The notes: generated by a model not told the origin, from the sequence alone. A stretch of 64,000 bases of DNA from Pseudomonas mandelii (GCF_006438925.1 NZ_RCZA01000001.1:682001-746000); one strand, 5' to 3'; numbered from the stretch's first letter, positions 13,258 to 24,345 are shown. Made by a program: numbers and translations.

Positions 13258-14137
13258 GTTTAAAGGCGCCTTGCTGGTAGGCGCTCTGCGGTTGTTTGCC
13301 TTGCTTCCGTGGCGGGCAGTACAAGCCGTGGGCTCGGCCATCGGCTGGATGATGTGGAAAACCCCGAACCGTTCCCGCGATGTGGTGCGGATCAATCTCG
13401 CCAAGTGCTTCCCGGATATGGACCCGGCCGAGCGTGAGCGTCTGGTAGGCCAGAGTCTGAAAGACATCGGCAAATCCTTGACCGAAAGCGCCTGCGCCTG
13501 GATCTGGCCGGCCCAGCGCTCCATCGATCTGGTGCGTGAAGTCGAAGGTCTGGACGTATTGAAGGACGCCCTCGCCTCTGGCAAAGGTGTCGTCGGCATC
13601 ACCAGTCACCTTGGCAACTGGGAAGTGTTGAACCACTTCTATTGCAGCCAGTGCAAACCGATCATCTTTTATCGTCCGCCAAAGCTGAAGGCTGTGGATG
13701 ATTTGCTGCGCAAGCAGCGGGTGCAATTGGGCAATCGGGTGGCCGCCTCCACCAAGGAAGGCATCCTCAGTGTTATCAAGGAAGTGCGCAAAGGTGGTGC
13801 AGTGGGCATTCCCGCTGACCCGGAACCGGCCGAATCCGCCGGGATCTTCGTGCCGTTCTTCGCCACTCAGGCCCTGACCAGCAAATTCGTACCGAACATG
13901 CTCGCGGGCGGCAAAGCGGTCGGCGTGTTTCTGCATGCGCTACGTCTACCGGACGGTTCGGGTTACAAAGTGATCCTCGAAGCCGCGCCAGAAGCCATGT
14001 ACAGCACCGATACCGAGACGTCCTGCGCGGCCATGAGCCAGGTGGTCGAGCGCTATGTGCGGGCGTATCCGAGCCAGTACATGTGGAGCATGAAGCGCTT
14101 CAAGAAGCGTCCGCCGGGTGAAGAACGCTGGTACTGA
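13250..14137 (+). CDS. Lipid A biosynthesis acyltransferase (LpxL/HtrB family)
   Basis: A 295-residue inner-membrane acyltransferase of the LpxL/LpxM (HtrB) family, which adds secondary acyl chains to lipid A. It has an N-terminal hydrophobic segment, the catalytic-type motif HLGNWE (HX4E) in TSHLGNWEVLNHF, and the conserved end YMWSMKRFKKRPPGE. It corresponds by position to P. aeruginosa PA0011, a second HtrB-like enzyme; which acyl position it uses cannot be told here. The GTG start at 13250 follows a CAGGAGTGA site. It lies 40 bp after tag. Confidence 0.9.
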   Translation: MDKFKGALLVGALRLFALLPWRAVQAVGSAIGWMMWKTPNRSRDVVRINLAKCFPDMDPAERERLVGQSLKDIGKSLTESACAWIWPAQRSIDLVREVEGLDVLKDALASGKGVVGITSHLGNWEVLNHFYCSQCKPIIFYRPPKLKAVDDLLRKQRVQLGNRVAASTKEGILSVIKEVRKGGAVGIPADPEPAESAGIFVPFFATQALTSKFVPNMLAGGKAVGVFLHALRLPDGSGYKVILEAAPEAMYSTDTETSCAAMSQVVERYVRAYPSQYMWSMKRFKKRPPGEERWY

Positions 14138-14153
14138 GTTGATCGGCATGATC

Positions 14154-14185
14154 TGTGGATAACCTGGGGGCCAGGGTTATCCACA
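14154..14185. promoter_or_regulatory. Two inverted DnaA boxes forming a hairpin
   Basis: TGTGGATAACC (14154-14164) and GGTTATCCACA (14175-14185) are a perfect 11 bp inverted repeat separated by 10 bp, and each arm contains a perfect DnaA box. It lies between the LpxL-like gene and the PilZ gene, 24 bp before the latter. No T tract follows, so it does not look like a terminator. Confidence 0.7.
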
Positions 14186-14209
14186 ACCGTTCAATAAAGG
14201 GCGCAGAAG

Positions 14210-14449
14210 ATGTCCGAACACCGCAAATCTCTTCGCATCAAGATCAGTCACCACAGTTTCGGCGAATGCCTGGGTCAGACGCGTAACCTCTCGACGACAG
14301 GCGTCTACGTCAAGCATCCGGGCTTGTCGGCCTTGCCCAAGGGCGCGGTGGTGTACGGTCAGGTGCAGGACTTACCCACAGGCGCGCCGCGCGTGCGCAT
14401 GGAAGTGGTGCTGGTGGATGCCGAGGGCATCGGTTTGCGATACCTCTGA
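14210..14449 (+). CDS. Small PilZ-domain protein
   Basis: A 79-residue stand-alone PilZ domain, a family that commonly binds cyclic di-GMP. Both ligand motifs are visible: RKSLR (RxxxR) near the N-terminus and NLSTTG (the D/NxSxxG loop) about 20 residues later. It corresponds by position to PA0012 of P. aeruginosa. It may link c-di-GMP to surface or motility functions, but the partner is unknown. Its stop abuts the stop of the convergent TPR gene. Confidence 0.85.
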   Translation: MSEHRKSLRIKISHHSFGECLGQTRNLSTTGVYVKHPGLSALPKGAVVYGQVQDLPTGAPRVRMEVVLVDAEGIGLRYL

Positions 14450-14764
14450 CTAGTGAGCCTGACGCTCGAGCTTTTTCAGAAACACCGTCATTTCCTTTTC
14501 TGCCTGCTTGTCGCCATGGGCGCGAGCGGCTTCCAGGCCCTGTTCCCACGCCTGACGTGCGGACGCGAAATCCTTCAGCCCCAGATGGGCCTTGCCCAAC
14601 AGCTTCCAGGCTGCCGAATACTTCGGATCGAATTCGACACAACGTTGGAAATGCTCAGCGGCCTTGGCGTTTTCCCCAAGATCGAGATAACCCTTGCCCA
14701 GCCCGAAGCGCAGCAATGAGTTATCCACACCCTTGGCGAGCATTTTTTCCAGGGATTCGATCAC
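14450..14764 (-). CDS. Small TPR-repeat protein
   Basis: A 104-residue protein with about two tetratricopeptide repeats (SLLRFGLGKGYLDLGENAKA and YSAAWKLLGKAHLGLKDFA) and no signal peptide. Such repeats usually mediate protein-protein contacts. I chose GTG 14762-14764 (IESLEKMLAKG) because AAGGA lies 7 bp upstream; a longer reading from 14929 would translate through an intergenic REP palindrome. A DnaA box (14721-14729) lies in its 5' part. Precise function unknown. Confidence 0.82.
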   Translation of the reverse strand: MIESLEKMLAKGVDNSLLRFGLGKGYLDLGENAKAAEHFQRCVEFDPKYSAAWKLLGKAHLGLKDFASARQAWEQGLEAARAHGDKQAEKEMTVFLKKLERQAH

Positions 14765-14818
14765 GGTGGATTCCTTATTGATGTTATTCAGGGATGACTG
14801 TTCGTTCTTGAGATTGCT

Positions 14819-14909
14819 TTCGCGGGCAAGCCCGCTCCCACAGGAATCTCGGTCGTACACAAGATAGGTGTTCACTGCAAAATACTGTGGGAGCGGGCTT
14901 GCCCGCGAA
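14819..14909. repeat. REPIN-type inverted REP pair
   Basis: Two arms, TTCGCGGGCAAGCCCGCTCC (14819 onward) and its inverse ending at 14909 (GTGGGAGCGGGCTTGCCCGC), enclose about 40 bp. This is the typical Pseudomonas REP doublet. It lies between the TPR gene and trkA, both on the minus strand. Confidence 0.9.
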
Positions 14910-14939
14910 GAGGCCAGTCCAGGCGCCACACATCACGGA

Positions 14940-16313
14940 TCAGAAGAAGCTCAATCCCACATGGAACAGCTTCTCCACATCCCGAATATGCTTCTTATCC
15001 ACAAGGAACAGAATCACATGGTCACCCGCAGCGATCACGGTGTCGTCGTGGGCAATGATCACCTCTTCGTCGCGGATGATTGCGCCGATGGTGGTGCCCG
15101 GCGGCAGGCCGATGTTCTCAATGGACTTGCCGATGACCTTACTCGACTTCTCATCACCATGGGCAATCGCCTCGATGGCTTCCGCCGCGCCCCGGCGCAA
15201 TGAGTGCACGCTAACGATATCGCCACGGCGCACGTGGGCCAGCAAGGTGCCGATGGTTGCCAATTGCGGGCTGATGGCGATGTCGATGTCGCCGCCCTGG
15301 ATCAGGTCGACGTAGGCCGGGTTGTTGATGATGGTCATCACCTTCTTCGCACCCAGGCGCTTGGCCAGCAGCGACGACATGATGTTGGCTTCGTCGTCGT
15401 TGGTCAGGGCCAGGAAAAGGTCGGCGTCGGCGATGTTCTCTTCCAGCAGTAGATCCCGATCCGAAGCACTGCCCTGCAACACCACGGTGCTGTCGAGGGT
15501 GTCCGAGAGATGACGGCAGCGCGCCGGGTTCATCTCGATGATCTTCACTTGGTAACGGCTTTCGATGGCCTCGGCCAAACGCTCGCCAATTTGCCCACCG
15601 CCAGCGATGACGATGCGTTTGTAGCTCTCATCAAGGCGGCGCATTTCGCTCATCACGGCGCGAATATTCGCCTTGGCGGCGATGAAAAAAACTTCGTCGT
15701 CCGCCTCAATCACAGTATCGCCCTGCGGCAGGATCGGCCGATCACGACGGAAAATCGCCGCGACGCGGGTTTCGACATTCGGCATGTGTTCACGCAACTG
15801 ACGCAGCTGCTGGCCCACCAGCGGGCCACCGTAGTACGCCTTGACCGCCACCAATTGGGCTTTGCCTTCGGCGAAGTCGATCACCTGCAAGGCGCCCGGA
15901 TGCTGGATCAGGCGCTTGATGTAATTGGTGACCACTTGCTCCGGGCTGATCAGCACGTCCACCGGGATCGCTTCGTTATCGAACAGCTCGGAGCGAGTCA
16001 GGTAGGCGGCTTCGCGAACCCGGGCGATTTTGGTCGGCGTGTGGAACAGGGTGTGGGCAACCTGGCAGGCCACCATGTTGGTTTCGTCGCTGTTGGTCAC
16101 CGCCACCAGCATGTCGGCATCGTCCGCGCCGGCCTGGCGCAGCACCGTCGGCAGTGAGCCGCGGCCCTGCACGGTGCGGATGTCCAGCCGATCGCCAAGG
16201 TCGCGCAGGCGTTCGCCGTCGGTGTCGACCACGGTGATGTCGTTGGCCTCGCTGGCCAAGTGTTCTGCCAGCGAACCGCCGACCTGCCCTGCGCCAAGGA
16301 TGATGATTTTCAT
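14940..16313 (-). CDS. trkA: Trk system potassium uptake protein TrkA
   Basis: A peripheral, nucleotide-binding subunit that gates the TrkH/TrkG potassium channel from the cytoplasmic side. The 457-residue protein is two tandem RCK units. Each has a Rossmann glycine motif ([13 protein letters not shown] at the N-terminus and [13 protein letters not shown] about halfway) followed by a TrkA_C domain. Length is standard. It is 22 bp downstream of rsmB on the same strand. A DnaA box (14995-15003) lies within the last codons. Confidence 0.97.
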   Translation of the reverse strand: MKIIILGAGQVGGSLAEHLASEANDITVVDTDGERLRDLGDRLDIRTVQGRGSLPTVLRQAGADDADMLVAVTNSDETNMVACQVAHTLFHTPTKIARVREAAYLTRSELFDNEAIPVDVLISPEQVVTNYIKRLIQHPGALQVIDFAEGKAQLVAVKAYYGGPLVGQQLRQLREHMPNVETRVAAIFRRDRPILPQGDTVIEADDEVFFIAAKANIRAVMSEMRRLDESYKRIVIAGGGQIGERLAEAIESRYQVKIIEMNPARCRHLSDTLDSTVVLQGSASDRDLLLEENIADADLFLALTNDDEANIMSSLLAKRLGAKKVMTIINNPAYVDLIQGGDIDIAISPQLATIGTLLAHVRRGDIVSVHSLRRGAAEAIEAIAHGDEKSSKVIGKSIENIGLPPGTTIGAIIRDEEVIIAHDDTVIAAGDHVILFLVDKKHIRDVEKLFHVGLSFF

Positions 16314-16335
16314 CCAGTCACTCCCTTAAAACCTA

Positions 16336-17646
16336 TTAACCGCGCGCGGCGGCGATCTTGATCAGCTTGGCGTAGTAGAACCCGTCGTGGCCGCCGTCCT
16401 GGGCCAGCAATTGGCGACCGTGAGGTTGCTTGATACCGGCTTGAGTCGCGAGGTCCAGTTCACGGGCGCCCGGCGTGCGAGCGAGGAAGGCTTCGATGAC
16501 TTCGGTGTTCTCGGTCGGTAGCGTCGAGCAGGTGGCGTATAGCAGGATGCCGCCGACCTCCAAAGTTATCCACATGGCATCGAGCAGCTCGCCCTGAAGC
16601 ACCGCCAGTGCGGCGATGTCGTCGGGTTGGCGAGTCAGCTTGATGTCGGGATGACGACGGATGACGCCGGTGGCCGAGCATGGCGCGTCCAGCAGAATGC
16701 GCTGGAACGATTTGCCGTCCCACCAGGTGGCGGTATCGCGGCCGTCGGCGGCGATCAGTTCGGCGCTCAGGCCCAGGCGTGCGAGGTTTTCCCGCACTCG
16801 CACCAGACGCTTGGCTTCCAGGTCCACCGCCACCACGCCGGCGAGTGCCGGCTCGGCTTCAAGGATGTGGCAAGTCTTGCCGCCCGGTGCACAGCAGGCG
16901 TCGAGCACCCGTTGGCCCGGCGCCAGATCAAGCAGATCGGCGGCCAGTTGCGCGGCTTCGTCCTGCACGCTGATCCAGCCTTCGGCGAAACCCGGCAAGC
17001 TGCGCACGTCGGCAGCGGCTTCGAGAATGATGCCGTCCTGACTGTAAACACACGGCGTGGCGGCGATGCCGGCGGCGGTCAGCAAGCCGAGGTAAGCATC
17101 GCGGCTGTGATGACGGCGGTTGACCCGCAAAATCATCGGCGGGTGAGCGTTGTTTGCCGCGCAAATGGCTTCCCACTGCTCAGGCCAGAAGGCTTTGAGG
17201 GATTTTTGCAGCCAGCGCGGGTGGGCAGTGCGCACCACCGGATCGTGTTCCAGCTCCGCCAGCAGCGCTTCGCTTTCACGCTGGGCGCGGCGCAACACGG
17301 CGTTGAGCAAGGCCTTGGCCCAAGGCTTTTTCAGCTTGTCGGCGCAACCCACGGTTTCACCGATGGCGGCGTGGGCTGGAACTCGTGTGTAGAGCAACTG
17401 GTAGAGACCGACCAGCAACAGCGCTTCGACATCGGCGTCGGCTGCCTTGAACGGCTTCTGCAGCAACTTGGCCGCCAGCGCCGACAAACGCGGCTGCCAG
17501 CGAGCGGTGCCGAACGCCAGGTCTTGGGTGAAGGCGCGATCACGGTCTTCGACCTTGTCCATCTGCGTCGGCAGGGAACTGTTGAGTGAGGCTTTTCCGT
17601 TAAGAACAGCAGCAAGTGCCTTGGCGGCGGCCAGACGTGGATTCAT
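16336..17646 (-). CDS. rsmB: 16S rRNA m5C967 methyltransferase RsmB
   Basis: Methylates C967 of 16S rRNA using S-adenosylmethionine. The 436-residue protein has an N-terminal NusB-like RNA-binding domain (about 1-130) and a C-terminal methyltransferase domain with [16 protein letters not shown]. The two catalytic-type cysteines are in [14 protein letters not shown] and [15 protein letters not shown]. The start overlaps the fmt stop by 4 bp. The order def-fmt-rsmB-trkA is conserved in gammaproteobacteria. Confidence 0.96.
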   Translation of the reverse strand: MNPRLAAAKALAAVLNGKASLNSSLPTQMDKVEDRDRAFTQDLAFGTARWQPRLSALAAKLLQKPFKAADADVEALLLVGLYQLLYTRVPAHAAIGETVGCADKLKKPWAKALLNAVLRRAQRESEALLAELEHDPVVRTAHPRWLQKSLKAFWPEQWEAICAANNAHPPMILRVNRRHHSRDAYLGLLTAAGIAATPCVYSQDGIILEAAADVRSLPGFAEGWISVQDEAAQLAADLLDLAPGQRVLDACCAPGGKTCHILEAEPALAGVVAVDLEAKRLVRVRENLARLGLSAELIAADGRDTATWWDGKSFQRILLDAPCSATGVIRRHPDIKLTRQPDDIAALAVLQGELLDAMWITLEVGGILLYATCSTLPTENTEVIEAFLARTPGARELDLATQAGIKQPHGRQLLAQDGGHDGFYYAKLIKIAAARG

Positions 17647-18602
17647 TGAGCGTCCGCCGCTTGACCGAGGACGGTGCCGACGGCGAATTTCTCACGACGG
17701 CTGTTGAACAAGTCGCTGAAGTTCAGCGCCTTGCCGCCGGGCAATTGCAGACGAGTCAGACACAGCGCTTGCTCACCGCAGGCGACGATCAAACCATCCT
17801 TGCTGGCGCTGAGGATTTCACCGGGAGCGCCCTGCCCTTCAGCGAGGCTGGCGGCCAACACCTTCAATGCTTCGCCATTTAGCGTGCTGTGGCAGATCGG
17901 CCATGGATTGAAGGCGCGAACCAGACGTTCCAGCTCAACCGCCGGACGGGTCCAGTCGATGCGTGCTTCATCCTTGTTCAATTTGTGAGCATAAGTGGCG
18001 AGGCTGTCGTCCTGCACTTCGCCATCCAGCGTGCCGGCAGCGAGGCCGGCAATCGCCTGAATCACCGCTGGGGGACCCATTTTCGCCAGACGGTCGTGGA
18101 GGCTGCCGCCGGTGTCTTCAGCGGTGATCGGCGTGGTGACTTTCAGCAGCATCGGCCCGGTGTCGAGGCCCAGTTCCATGCGCATGACGGTCACACCGCT
18201 TTCGCTGTCGCCCGCTTCGACGGCGCGCTGGATCGGCGCCGCACCACGCCAGCGTGGCAGCAAGGAGGCGTGGCTGTTGATGCATCCCAGGCGCGGAATA
18301 TCCAGCACCACTTGCGGCAGGATCAGGCCGTAGGCAACCACCACCAGCAAGTCCGGCTTGAGCGCGGCCAGTTCAGCCTGAGCGTCTTCGTTGCGCAGGG
18401 TTGGCGGTTGCAACACAGGAATGTTGTTTTCCAGAGCCAACTGCTTGACCGGGCTTGGCATCAACTTTTGCCCGCGACCCGCCGGACGGTCCGGTTGGGT
18501 GTAGACCGCGACGATCTCGTAAGGGCTGTCGAGCAGGGCCTTGAGGTGTTCGGCGGCGAATTCCGGGGTGCCGGCAAAGACGATGCGCAGTGGCTCAGTC
18601 AT
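17643..18602 (-). CDS. fmt: Methionyl-tRNA formyltransferase
   Basis: Formylates initiator Met-tRNA using 10-formyltetrahydrofolate, the step before translation initiation. The 319-residue protein has the N-terminal [18 protein letters not shown] and the catalytic-region motif [17 protein letters not shown]. The C-terminal OB-like domain includes [10 protein letters not shown]. It is downstream of def with a hairpin in the 57 bp gap, and its end overlaps rsmB by 4 bp. Confidence 0.97.
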   Translation of the reverse strand: MTEPLRIVFAGTPEFAAEHLKALLDSPYEIVAVYTQPDRPAGRGQKLMPSPVKQLALENNIPVLQPPTLRNEDAQAELAALKPDLLVVVAYGLILPQVVLDIPRLGCINSHASLLPRWRGAAPIQRAVEAGDSESGVTVMRMELGLDTGPMLLKVTTPITAEDTGGSLHDRLAKMGPPAVIQAIAGLAAGTLDGEVQDDSLATYAHKLNKDEARIDWTRPAVELERLVRAFNPWPICHSTLNGEALKVLAASLAEGQGAPGEILSASKDGLIVACGEQALCLTRLQLPGGKALNFSDLFNSRREKFAVGTVLGQAADAQ

Positions 18603-18610
18603 TCAAAAGG

Positions 18611-18647
18611 TCTCGCAAAAGAAAAAGGCTTGCCGCAGCAAGCCTTT
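18611..18647 (-). terminator. Hairpin with T-rich tail between def and fmt
   Basis: On the minus strand AAAGGCTTGC-TGCG-GCAAGCCTTT is followed by TTCTTTTGCGAG. The perfect 10 bp stem and U-rich tail look like an intrinsic terminator placed after def. It may let def be expressed above fmt-rsmB-trkA. Confidence 0.75.
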
Positions 18648-18659
18648 GAAAGGAGGGCA

Positions 18660-19166
18660 TCAAGCGTTCTGGCGATGGAGCTTTTCCAGTTTCTTCTTGA
18701 TTCGGTCGCGTTTGAGATTGGACAGGTAGTCGACGAACAATTTGCCGTTCAGGTGGTCGCATTCATGCTGGATGCACACCGCGAGCAGGCCTTCGGCGAT
18801 CAGTTCGTAAGGCTGGCCGTCGCGGTCCAGGGCCTTGATTTTGACCTTCTGTGGGCGATCGACGTTTTCGTAGAAGCCCGGCACCGAGAGGCAGCCTTCC
18901 TGATATTGCTCCATCTCGTCGGTCAGGGTTTCGAACTCGGGGTTGATGAACACCCGTGGTTCGCTGCGGTCTTCGGAGAGGTCCATCACGACGATACGTT
19001 TGTGCACGTTGACCTGGGTCGCGGCGAGGCCGATGCCTGGCGCTTCATACATTGTTTCAAACATGTCATCGACCAACTGACGCACTTCGTCGTCCACTAC
19101 GGCCACTGGTTTGGCGATAGTGCGCAGGCGCGAATCGGGAAATTCGAGGATGTCTAAAATGGCCAT
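18660..19166 (-). CDS. def: Peptide deformylase
   Basis: A metalloenzyme that removes the N-formyl group from nascent proteins. The 168-residue protein has the three class motifs: [17 protein letters not shown] (metal Cys), and [12 protein letters not shown] (HExxH-type metal site QHECDH). It is divergent from the LysM gene and heads the def-fmt-rsmB-trkA run. Confidence 0.98.
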   Translation of the reverse strand: MAILDILEFPDSRLRTIAKPVAVVDDEVRQLVDDMFETMYEAPGIGLAATQVNVHKRIVVMDLSEDRSEPRVFINPEFETLTDEMEQYQEGCLSVPGFYENVDRPQKVKIKALDRDGQPYELIAEGLLAVCIQHECDHLNGKLFVDYLSNLKRDRIKKKLEKLHRQNA

Positions 19167-19338
19167 AAGCTTAATTGCTGCACGTGTGAGGTAATGTCGG
19201 GTCGATGGCCTGGCGGGTCCGAAGATGCAGGCTACCGTTGTAAAACGTAGCTTCCTTCTCTTTTTGGTAAAGAGTCAGGAGCGAGCCACGAGGGCTCTGG
19301 CGTTCTACGCGAATGCACATAATAAAGGGATTCACCGC

Positions 19339-20364
19339 ATGAGGAAATCACTACTCGCCTTGCTCCTTCTGGCCTCGGCCGGTTTTGCGCACGGGCAAGT
19401 GCAACTCAAGGAAGGTTTTCCACAGCAATACACCGTGGTATCCGGTGACACACTCTGGGACATATCGGGGAAATTTCTCCGTGAGCCCTGGAAATGGCCG
19501 GAGCTCTGGCAGGCCAATCCACAGATCGAAAACCCCAATCTCATCTACCCCGGCGACTCGCTGTCGCTGGTCTACGTCAATGGGCAGCCACGCCTGACCC
19601 TCAACCGTGGCGCTTCCAGGGGCACCATCAAGCTTTCGCCACGCATTCGCAGTAGCCCGGTTGCCGACGCGATCCCGAGCATTCCGCTGCAATCGATCAA
19701 CAGCTTTCTGCTGAGCAACCGCATCGTCGACAAGGTCGAGGATTTCGACAAGGCGCCCTACATCGTTGCCGGTGATGCCGAGCGCGTGCTCAGTGGCACC
19801 GGTGACCGGATCTTCGCCCGCGGCCACTTCGACCCGGCCCAGCCGGTTTACGGCATCTTCCGTCAGGGCAAGGTCTACACCGATCCTGTCAGTAAAGAAT
19901 TTTTGGGGATCAATGCCGACGACATCGGCGGTGGCGAGATTGTGGCCACCGAAGGCGACGTTGCCACCCTGGCGCTGCAACGCACCACCCAGGAAGTCCG
20001 CATCGGCGACCGCTTGTTCAGCGGTGAAGAGCGCTCCATCAACTCGACCTTCATGCCCAGTGCGCCAAAATCCGAGATCAACGGGTTGATCATCGACGTG
20101 CCGCGCGGGGTTACCCAAATTGGCGCGCTGGATGTGGTCACGCTGAACAAGGGCCAGCGCGATGGCCTGGTCGAAGGCAACGTGTTGGTGGTGATGAAAA
20201 CCGGTGAAACCGTGCGTGACCGGATCACCGGTCAACCACTGAAAATCCCGGATGAGCGTGCCGGTTTGCTGATGGTTTTCCGCACCTATGACAAGCTCAG
20301 TTACGGGTTGGTGCTCTACGCATCACGCTCCCTGGCGGTGCTGGACAAGGTGCGAAATCCTTAG
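19339..20364 (+). CDS. tsaP: LysM-domain protein (TsaP-like, type IV pilus secretin-associated)
   Basis: A secreted, peptidoglycan-binding protein corresponding to PA0020, described as TsaP, which anchors the PilQ secretin. The 341-residue product starts with a signal peptide (RKSLLALLLLASAGFAHG) and then a LysM domain (QYTVVSGDTLWDISGKF to IYPGDSLSL). I chose ATG 19339 because AAAGGGA (19324-19330) lies 8 bp upstream and the signal peptide starts here; a longer reading from 19225 lacks these. It is divergent from def. The TsaP name rests on synteny and domain content. Confidence 0.85.
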   Translation: MRKSLLALLLLASAGFAHGQVQLKEGFPQQYTVVSGDTLWDISGKFLREPWKWPELWQANPQIENPNLIYPGDSLSLVYVNGQPRLTLNRGASRGTIKLSPRIRSSPVADAIPSIPLQSINSFLLSNRIVDKVEDFDKAPYIVAGDAERVLSGTGDRIFARGHFDPAQPVYGIFRQGKVYTDPVSKEFLGINADDIGGGEIVATEGDVATLALQRTTQEVRIGDRLFSGEERSINSTFMPSAPKSEINGLIIDVPRGVTQIGALDVVTLNKGQRDGLVEGNVLVVMKTGETVRDRITGQPLKIPDERAGLLMVFRTYDKLSYGLVLYASRSLAVLDKVRNP

Positions 20365-20389
20365 CAGGTTCCACAAGTTACCAACAGAG

Positions 20390-20398
20390 TTATCCACA
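20390..20398 (+). promoter_or_regulatory. DnaA box upstream of dprA
   Basis: A perfect TTATCCACA in the 79 bp gap between tsaP and dprA, 46 bp before the dprA start. It is one of the few extra-oriC boxes in non-coding DNA. A link to dprA expression is speculative. Confidence 0.55.
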
Positions 20399-20443
20399 GC
20401 TTATTCCCGTTTGAACGGGGCTCATAACGATCAAGGATGATCC

Positions 20444-21544
20444 ATGTCGCTGTCTGCTTTTGCACCGGTTTCCCCTGCGGAACTGGAAGCTCGTTTACGT
20501 TTGCATCGCCTGCCGGAAATCGGCCCTGCGCGTTTCAGGAAATTGCTTGAGGCCTTCGGCTCGGCGTCCAAGGCTATCAGCGCACCGGCCAGTGCCTGGC
20601 GTTCGCTGGGTTTGCCCCTCGCTTGCGCAGAGGCCAGGCGCTCCAGTGAAATCCGTGATGGCGCGAGCCATGCATTGGCCTGGCTAGAGCGTCCGGACCA
20701 GCATTTACTGATGTGGGACCAATCTGAATATCCGGCACTGCTGGCGGAAATCAGTGATGCGCCGCCGCTGTTATTCGTGGCGGGCGATCCTGGCATTCTG
20801 GAAAAACCGCAGCTGGCGATGGTCGGCAGCCGTCGCGCTTCGCGGCCGGGCATGGACACCGCCGCGGCCTTTTCCCGCAGTCTGGCGGGCGCCGGTTTTG
20901 TCATTACTAGCGGTTTGGCGCTGGGCATTGATGCCGCCGCGCATCAAGCCGCTTTGGACGTGGGCGGGCGAACGGTCGGTGTACTTGGCACGGGTCTTGA
21001 AAAGTTTTATCCACAGCGCAATCGACGGCTGGCAGACGCCATGATCGCCTCGGGCAGCGCAGTGCTTTCGGAGTTCCCGCTGGACGCCGGACCGACCGCC
21101 AGTAACTTCCCCCGGCGCAATCGGATCATCAGCGGGTTATCCCTGGGCGTGCTGGTGGTCGAGGCGAGTGTCGCCAGTGGTTCATTGATCACCGCGAGGC
21201 TGGCGGCGGAACAAGGGCGCGAGGTGTATGCGATTCCCGGGTCGATCCACCACCCTGGTGCAAAGGGTTGTCATCAACTGATCCGCGACGGTGCAGTGCT
21301 GGTGGAAACCATCGAGCATATCCTCGAAGCGTTGCGCGGCTGGCAGCAGTTGCCGTTATCCACAGCAACGCCAGCGGTGACACATCCGTTGCTCATACTG
21401 CTGCATGCCGCGCCGCATACCAGTGAAGCGTTGTCTGTCACCAGCGGTTGGGCCTTGCCGAAAGTGCTGGCGGCACTGACGGAACTGGAAATGGACGGCC
21501 GTGCGGTCTGCGAAAGCGGGCGCTGGTTTGCGCGGGTGAGCTAG
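20444..21544 (+). CDS. dprA: DNA-processing protein DprA/Smf
   Basis: Binds incoming single-stranded DNA and helps load RecA during transformation. The 366-residue protein has an N-terminal helical domain and the central Rossmann-like DprA core with VGSRRASRPG, TSGLALGIDAAAHQAA and NFPRRNRIISGLS. A C-terminal winged-helix-like segment is also present. The start follows AAGGATGATCC. It is conserved upstream of tsaC. Two perfect DnaA boxes (21007-21015 and 21356-21364) fall inside the coding sequence. Confidence 0.94.
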   Translation: MSLSAFAPVSPAELEARLRLHRLPEIGPARFRKLLEAFGSASKAISAPASAWRSLGLPLACAEARRSSEIRDGASHALAWLERPDQHLLMWDQSEYPALLAEISDAPPLLFVAGDPGILEKPQLAMVGSRRASRPGMDTAAAFSRSLAGAGFVITSGLALGIDAAAHQAALDVGGRTVGVLGTGLEKFYPQRNRRLADAMIASGSAVLSEFPLDAGPTASNFPRRNRIISGLSLGVLVVEASVASGSLITARLAAEQGREVYAIPGSIHHPGAKGCHQLIRDGAVLVETIEHILEALRGWQQLPLSTATPAVTHPLLILLHAAPHTSEALSVTSGWALPKVLAALTELEMDGRAVCESGRWFARVS

Positions 21545-21599
21545 GTTTTATAAGGAAGATCGGTAAACTGCGCAGAGCCTTATTCCGGAGAGTTTTTTC

Positions 21600-22157
21600 A
21601 TGGTCAACAGTTGGCGTGTGCAACAAGCCGCACGAGCCATTCGCGCAGGCGCCGTGATTGCCTACCCAACCGAAGCGGTCTGGGGTCTGGGTTGCGACCC
21701 GTGGGACGAAGAGGCGGTCTACCGTCTGCTGGCGATCAAGGGGCGGTCGGTGGAAAAAGGGTTGATTCTGGTGGCCGACAACATTCGCCAGTTCGACTTC
21801 CTCTTCGAAGACTTTCCTGAATTGTGGATGGATCGCATGGCCAGCACCTGGCCAGGGCCGAACACCTGGCTGGTGCCGCATCAGAATATGTTGCCCCAGT
21901 GGATTACCGGTGTGCATGAAACGGTGGCGCTGCGGGTCAGCGATCACCCGCAGGTGCGGGATTTGTGTGCGTTGGTCGGGCCGCTGGTGTCGACCTCGGC
22001 CAATCCACAGGGCCGGCCGGCGGCGCGCACGCGAATTCGCGTGGAGCAATATTTCCGTGGGCAGGTTGATTTGGTGCTGGGCGGTAACCTCGGGGGACGC
22101 AAGAACCCGAGCGTGATCCGCGATCTGGCGACCGGCAAGGTTTTGCGCCCGGATTAA
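21600..22157 (+). CDS. tsaC: Threonylcarbamoyl-AMP synthase TsaC
   Basis: Makes threonylcarbamoyl-adenylate from threonine, bicarbonate and ATP for the t6A37 modification of tRNA. The 185-residue single-domain YrdC-family protein shows [13 protein letters not shown] near the N-terminus and the basic [15 protein letters not shown] segment that forms the binding cavity. It is 55 bp after dprA and followed by a REP doublet before the convergent qor gene. Confidence 0.95.
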   Translation: MVNSWRVQQAARAIRAGAVIAYPTEAVWGLGCDPWDEEAVYRLLAIKGRSVEKGLILVADNIRQFDFLFEDFPELWMDRMASTWPGPNTWLVPHQNMLPQWITGVHETVALRVSDHPQVRDLCALVGPLVSTSANPQGRPAARTRIRVEQYFRGQVDLVLGGNLGGRKNPSVIRDLATGKVLRPD

Positions 22158-22172
22158 GACCGCGTCATCGTT

Positions 22173-22267
22173 CATCGCGAGCAAGCTCGCTCCCACAGGA
22201 GATCTTCAGTGAACACAGAATTTGTGTTCGACAACGATCCACTGTGGGAGCGAGCTTGCTCGCGATG
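22173..22267. repeat. REPIN-type inverted REP pair
   Basis: CATCGCGAGCAAGCTCGCTC (22173 onward) and its inverse, ending ATG at 22267, form a 95 bp doublet. It fills the gap between the convergent tsaC and qor. Confidence 0.92.
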
Positions 22268-22274
22268 GCGTCCG

Positions 22275-23252
22275 TCAAGGCAACAAAACAGTCAAACCCG
22301 TCGTGCGTCGTGCCGACAACTCGGTCTGCGCCTTCGCCGCTTCGGCCAATGGATACTTCTGGCTGATGTCCACTTTCAGCTTGCCGCTGATGATCATCTC
22401 GAACAGTTCATCCGCCATACGTTGCAGGTTTTCAGCGTTGTTGGCGTAAGTCGCGAGCGTAGGCCGGGTCACGTACAGCGAACCCTTCGCCGACAGAATT
22501 CCCAGGTTCACCCCGTCTACCGCACCCGACGCATTGCCGAAGCTCACCACCAGACCGCGAGGCGCCGCGCTATCAAGCGAAGTCAGCCAAGTGTCCTTGC
22601 CCACGCCGTCGTACACCACCGGGACTTTTTTCCCGTCAGTCAATTCCAGAACGCGCTGTGCGACGTTTTCATGGCTGTAATCGATGGTTGCCCAGGCGCC
22701 GTTGGCCTTGGCAAGAGCAGCTTTCTCCGGTGAGCTGACGGTACCGATCAACTTCACACCCAAGGCTTTGGCCCACTGGCAGGCCAGGGAACCGACACCA
22801 CCGGCTGCCGCGTGAAACAGAATGGTTTCACCACCCTTGAGTTCATAGGTCTGACGCAGCAGGTATTGCACGGTCAGGCCCTTGAGCATTACGCCCGCGG
22901 CCTGTTCGAAGCTGATCGCGTCCGGCAGGTGCACCAGATTGGCCTCCGGCAACACGTGAACATCGCTGTAGGCGCCCAACGGTCCGCTGCCATACGCCAC
23001 GCGATCACCCACCTTGAACCGGGTGACTTCACTGCCCACCGCCTCGACCACGCCCGCGCCTTCCGAGCCCAGGCCCGATGGCAGGGCTGGCGGTGCATAG
23101 AGACCGCTGCGGTAATAGGTGTCGATGAAATTCAGGCCGATGGCCTTATTGGTCACGCGAACCTGCTGCGGGCCGGGCTCGGCGGGTTGGTAGTCAACAT
23201 ACTCGAGTACTTCAGGGCCGCCATGGGTGCGGAACTGGATACGCTTAGCCAT
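22275..23252 (-). CDS. qor: NADPH:quinone oxidoreductase (zeta-crystallin family)
   Basis: A cytoplasmic medium-chain dehydrogenase-like enzyme reducing quinones with NADPH; it lacks the usual zinc ligands. The 325-residue protein has the GroES-like N-terminal domain and the nucleotide-binding motif AAAGGVGSLACQWAKALG. The gap to the divergent hemF is 178 bp. Its position between tsaC and hemF matches PA0023 (qor). Confidence 0.92.
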   Translation of the reverse strand: MAKRIQFRTHGGPEVLEYVDYQPAEPGPQQVRVTNKAIGLNFIDTYYRSGLYAPPALPSGLGSEGAGVVEAVGSEVTRFKVGDRVAYGSGPLGAYSDVHVLPEANLVHLPDAISFEQAAGVMLKGLTVQYLLRQTYELKGGETILFHAAAGGVGSLACQWAKALGVKLIGTVSSPEKAALAKANGAWATIDYSHENVAQRVLELTDGKKVPVVYDGVGKDTWLTSLDSAAPRGLVVSFGNASGAVDGVNLGILSAKGSLYVTRPTLATYANNAENLQRMADELFEMIISGKLKVDISQKYPLAEAAKAQTELSARRTTGLTVLLP

Positions 23253-23406
23253 CAGAACTCTCCTTAGGTCTTAGCTACTAGGGTTGTAGCGCGAAGCTCC
23301 CTATCGAACTCCCATGCTTGATCTTCGTCAACTGCGGCAGGTCCATCTGCGATGTTATGCTACGCGCCCATTTGCGCCGGCCCTGCTCCCATGGAGCGCC
23401 GCGTAG

Positions 23407-24345
<939 letters not shown>

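Noticed and set aside
14765..14929. N-terminal extension of the TPR protein
   Set aside because: It would translate through a REP doublet and bypass a better ribosome site.
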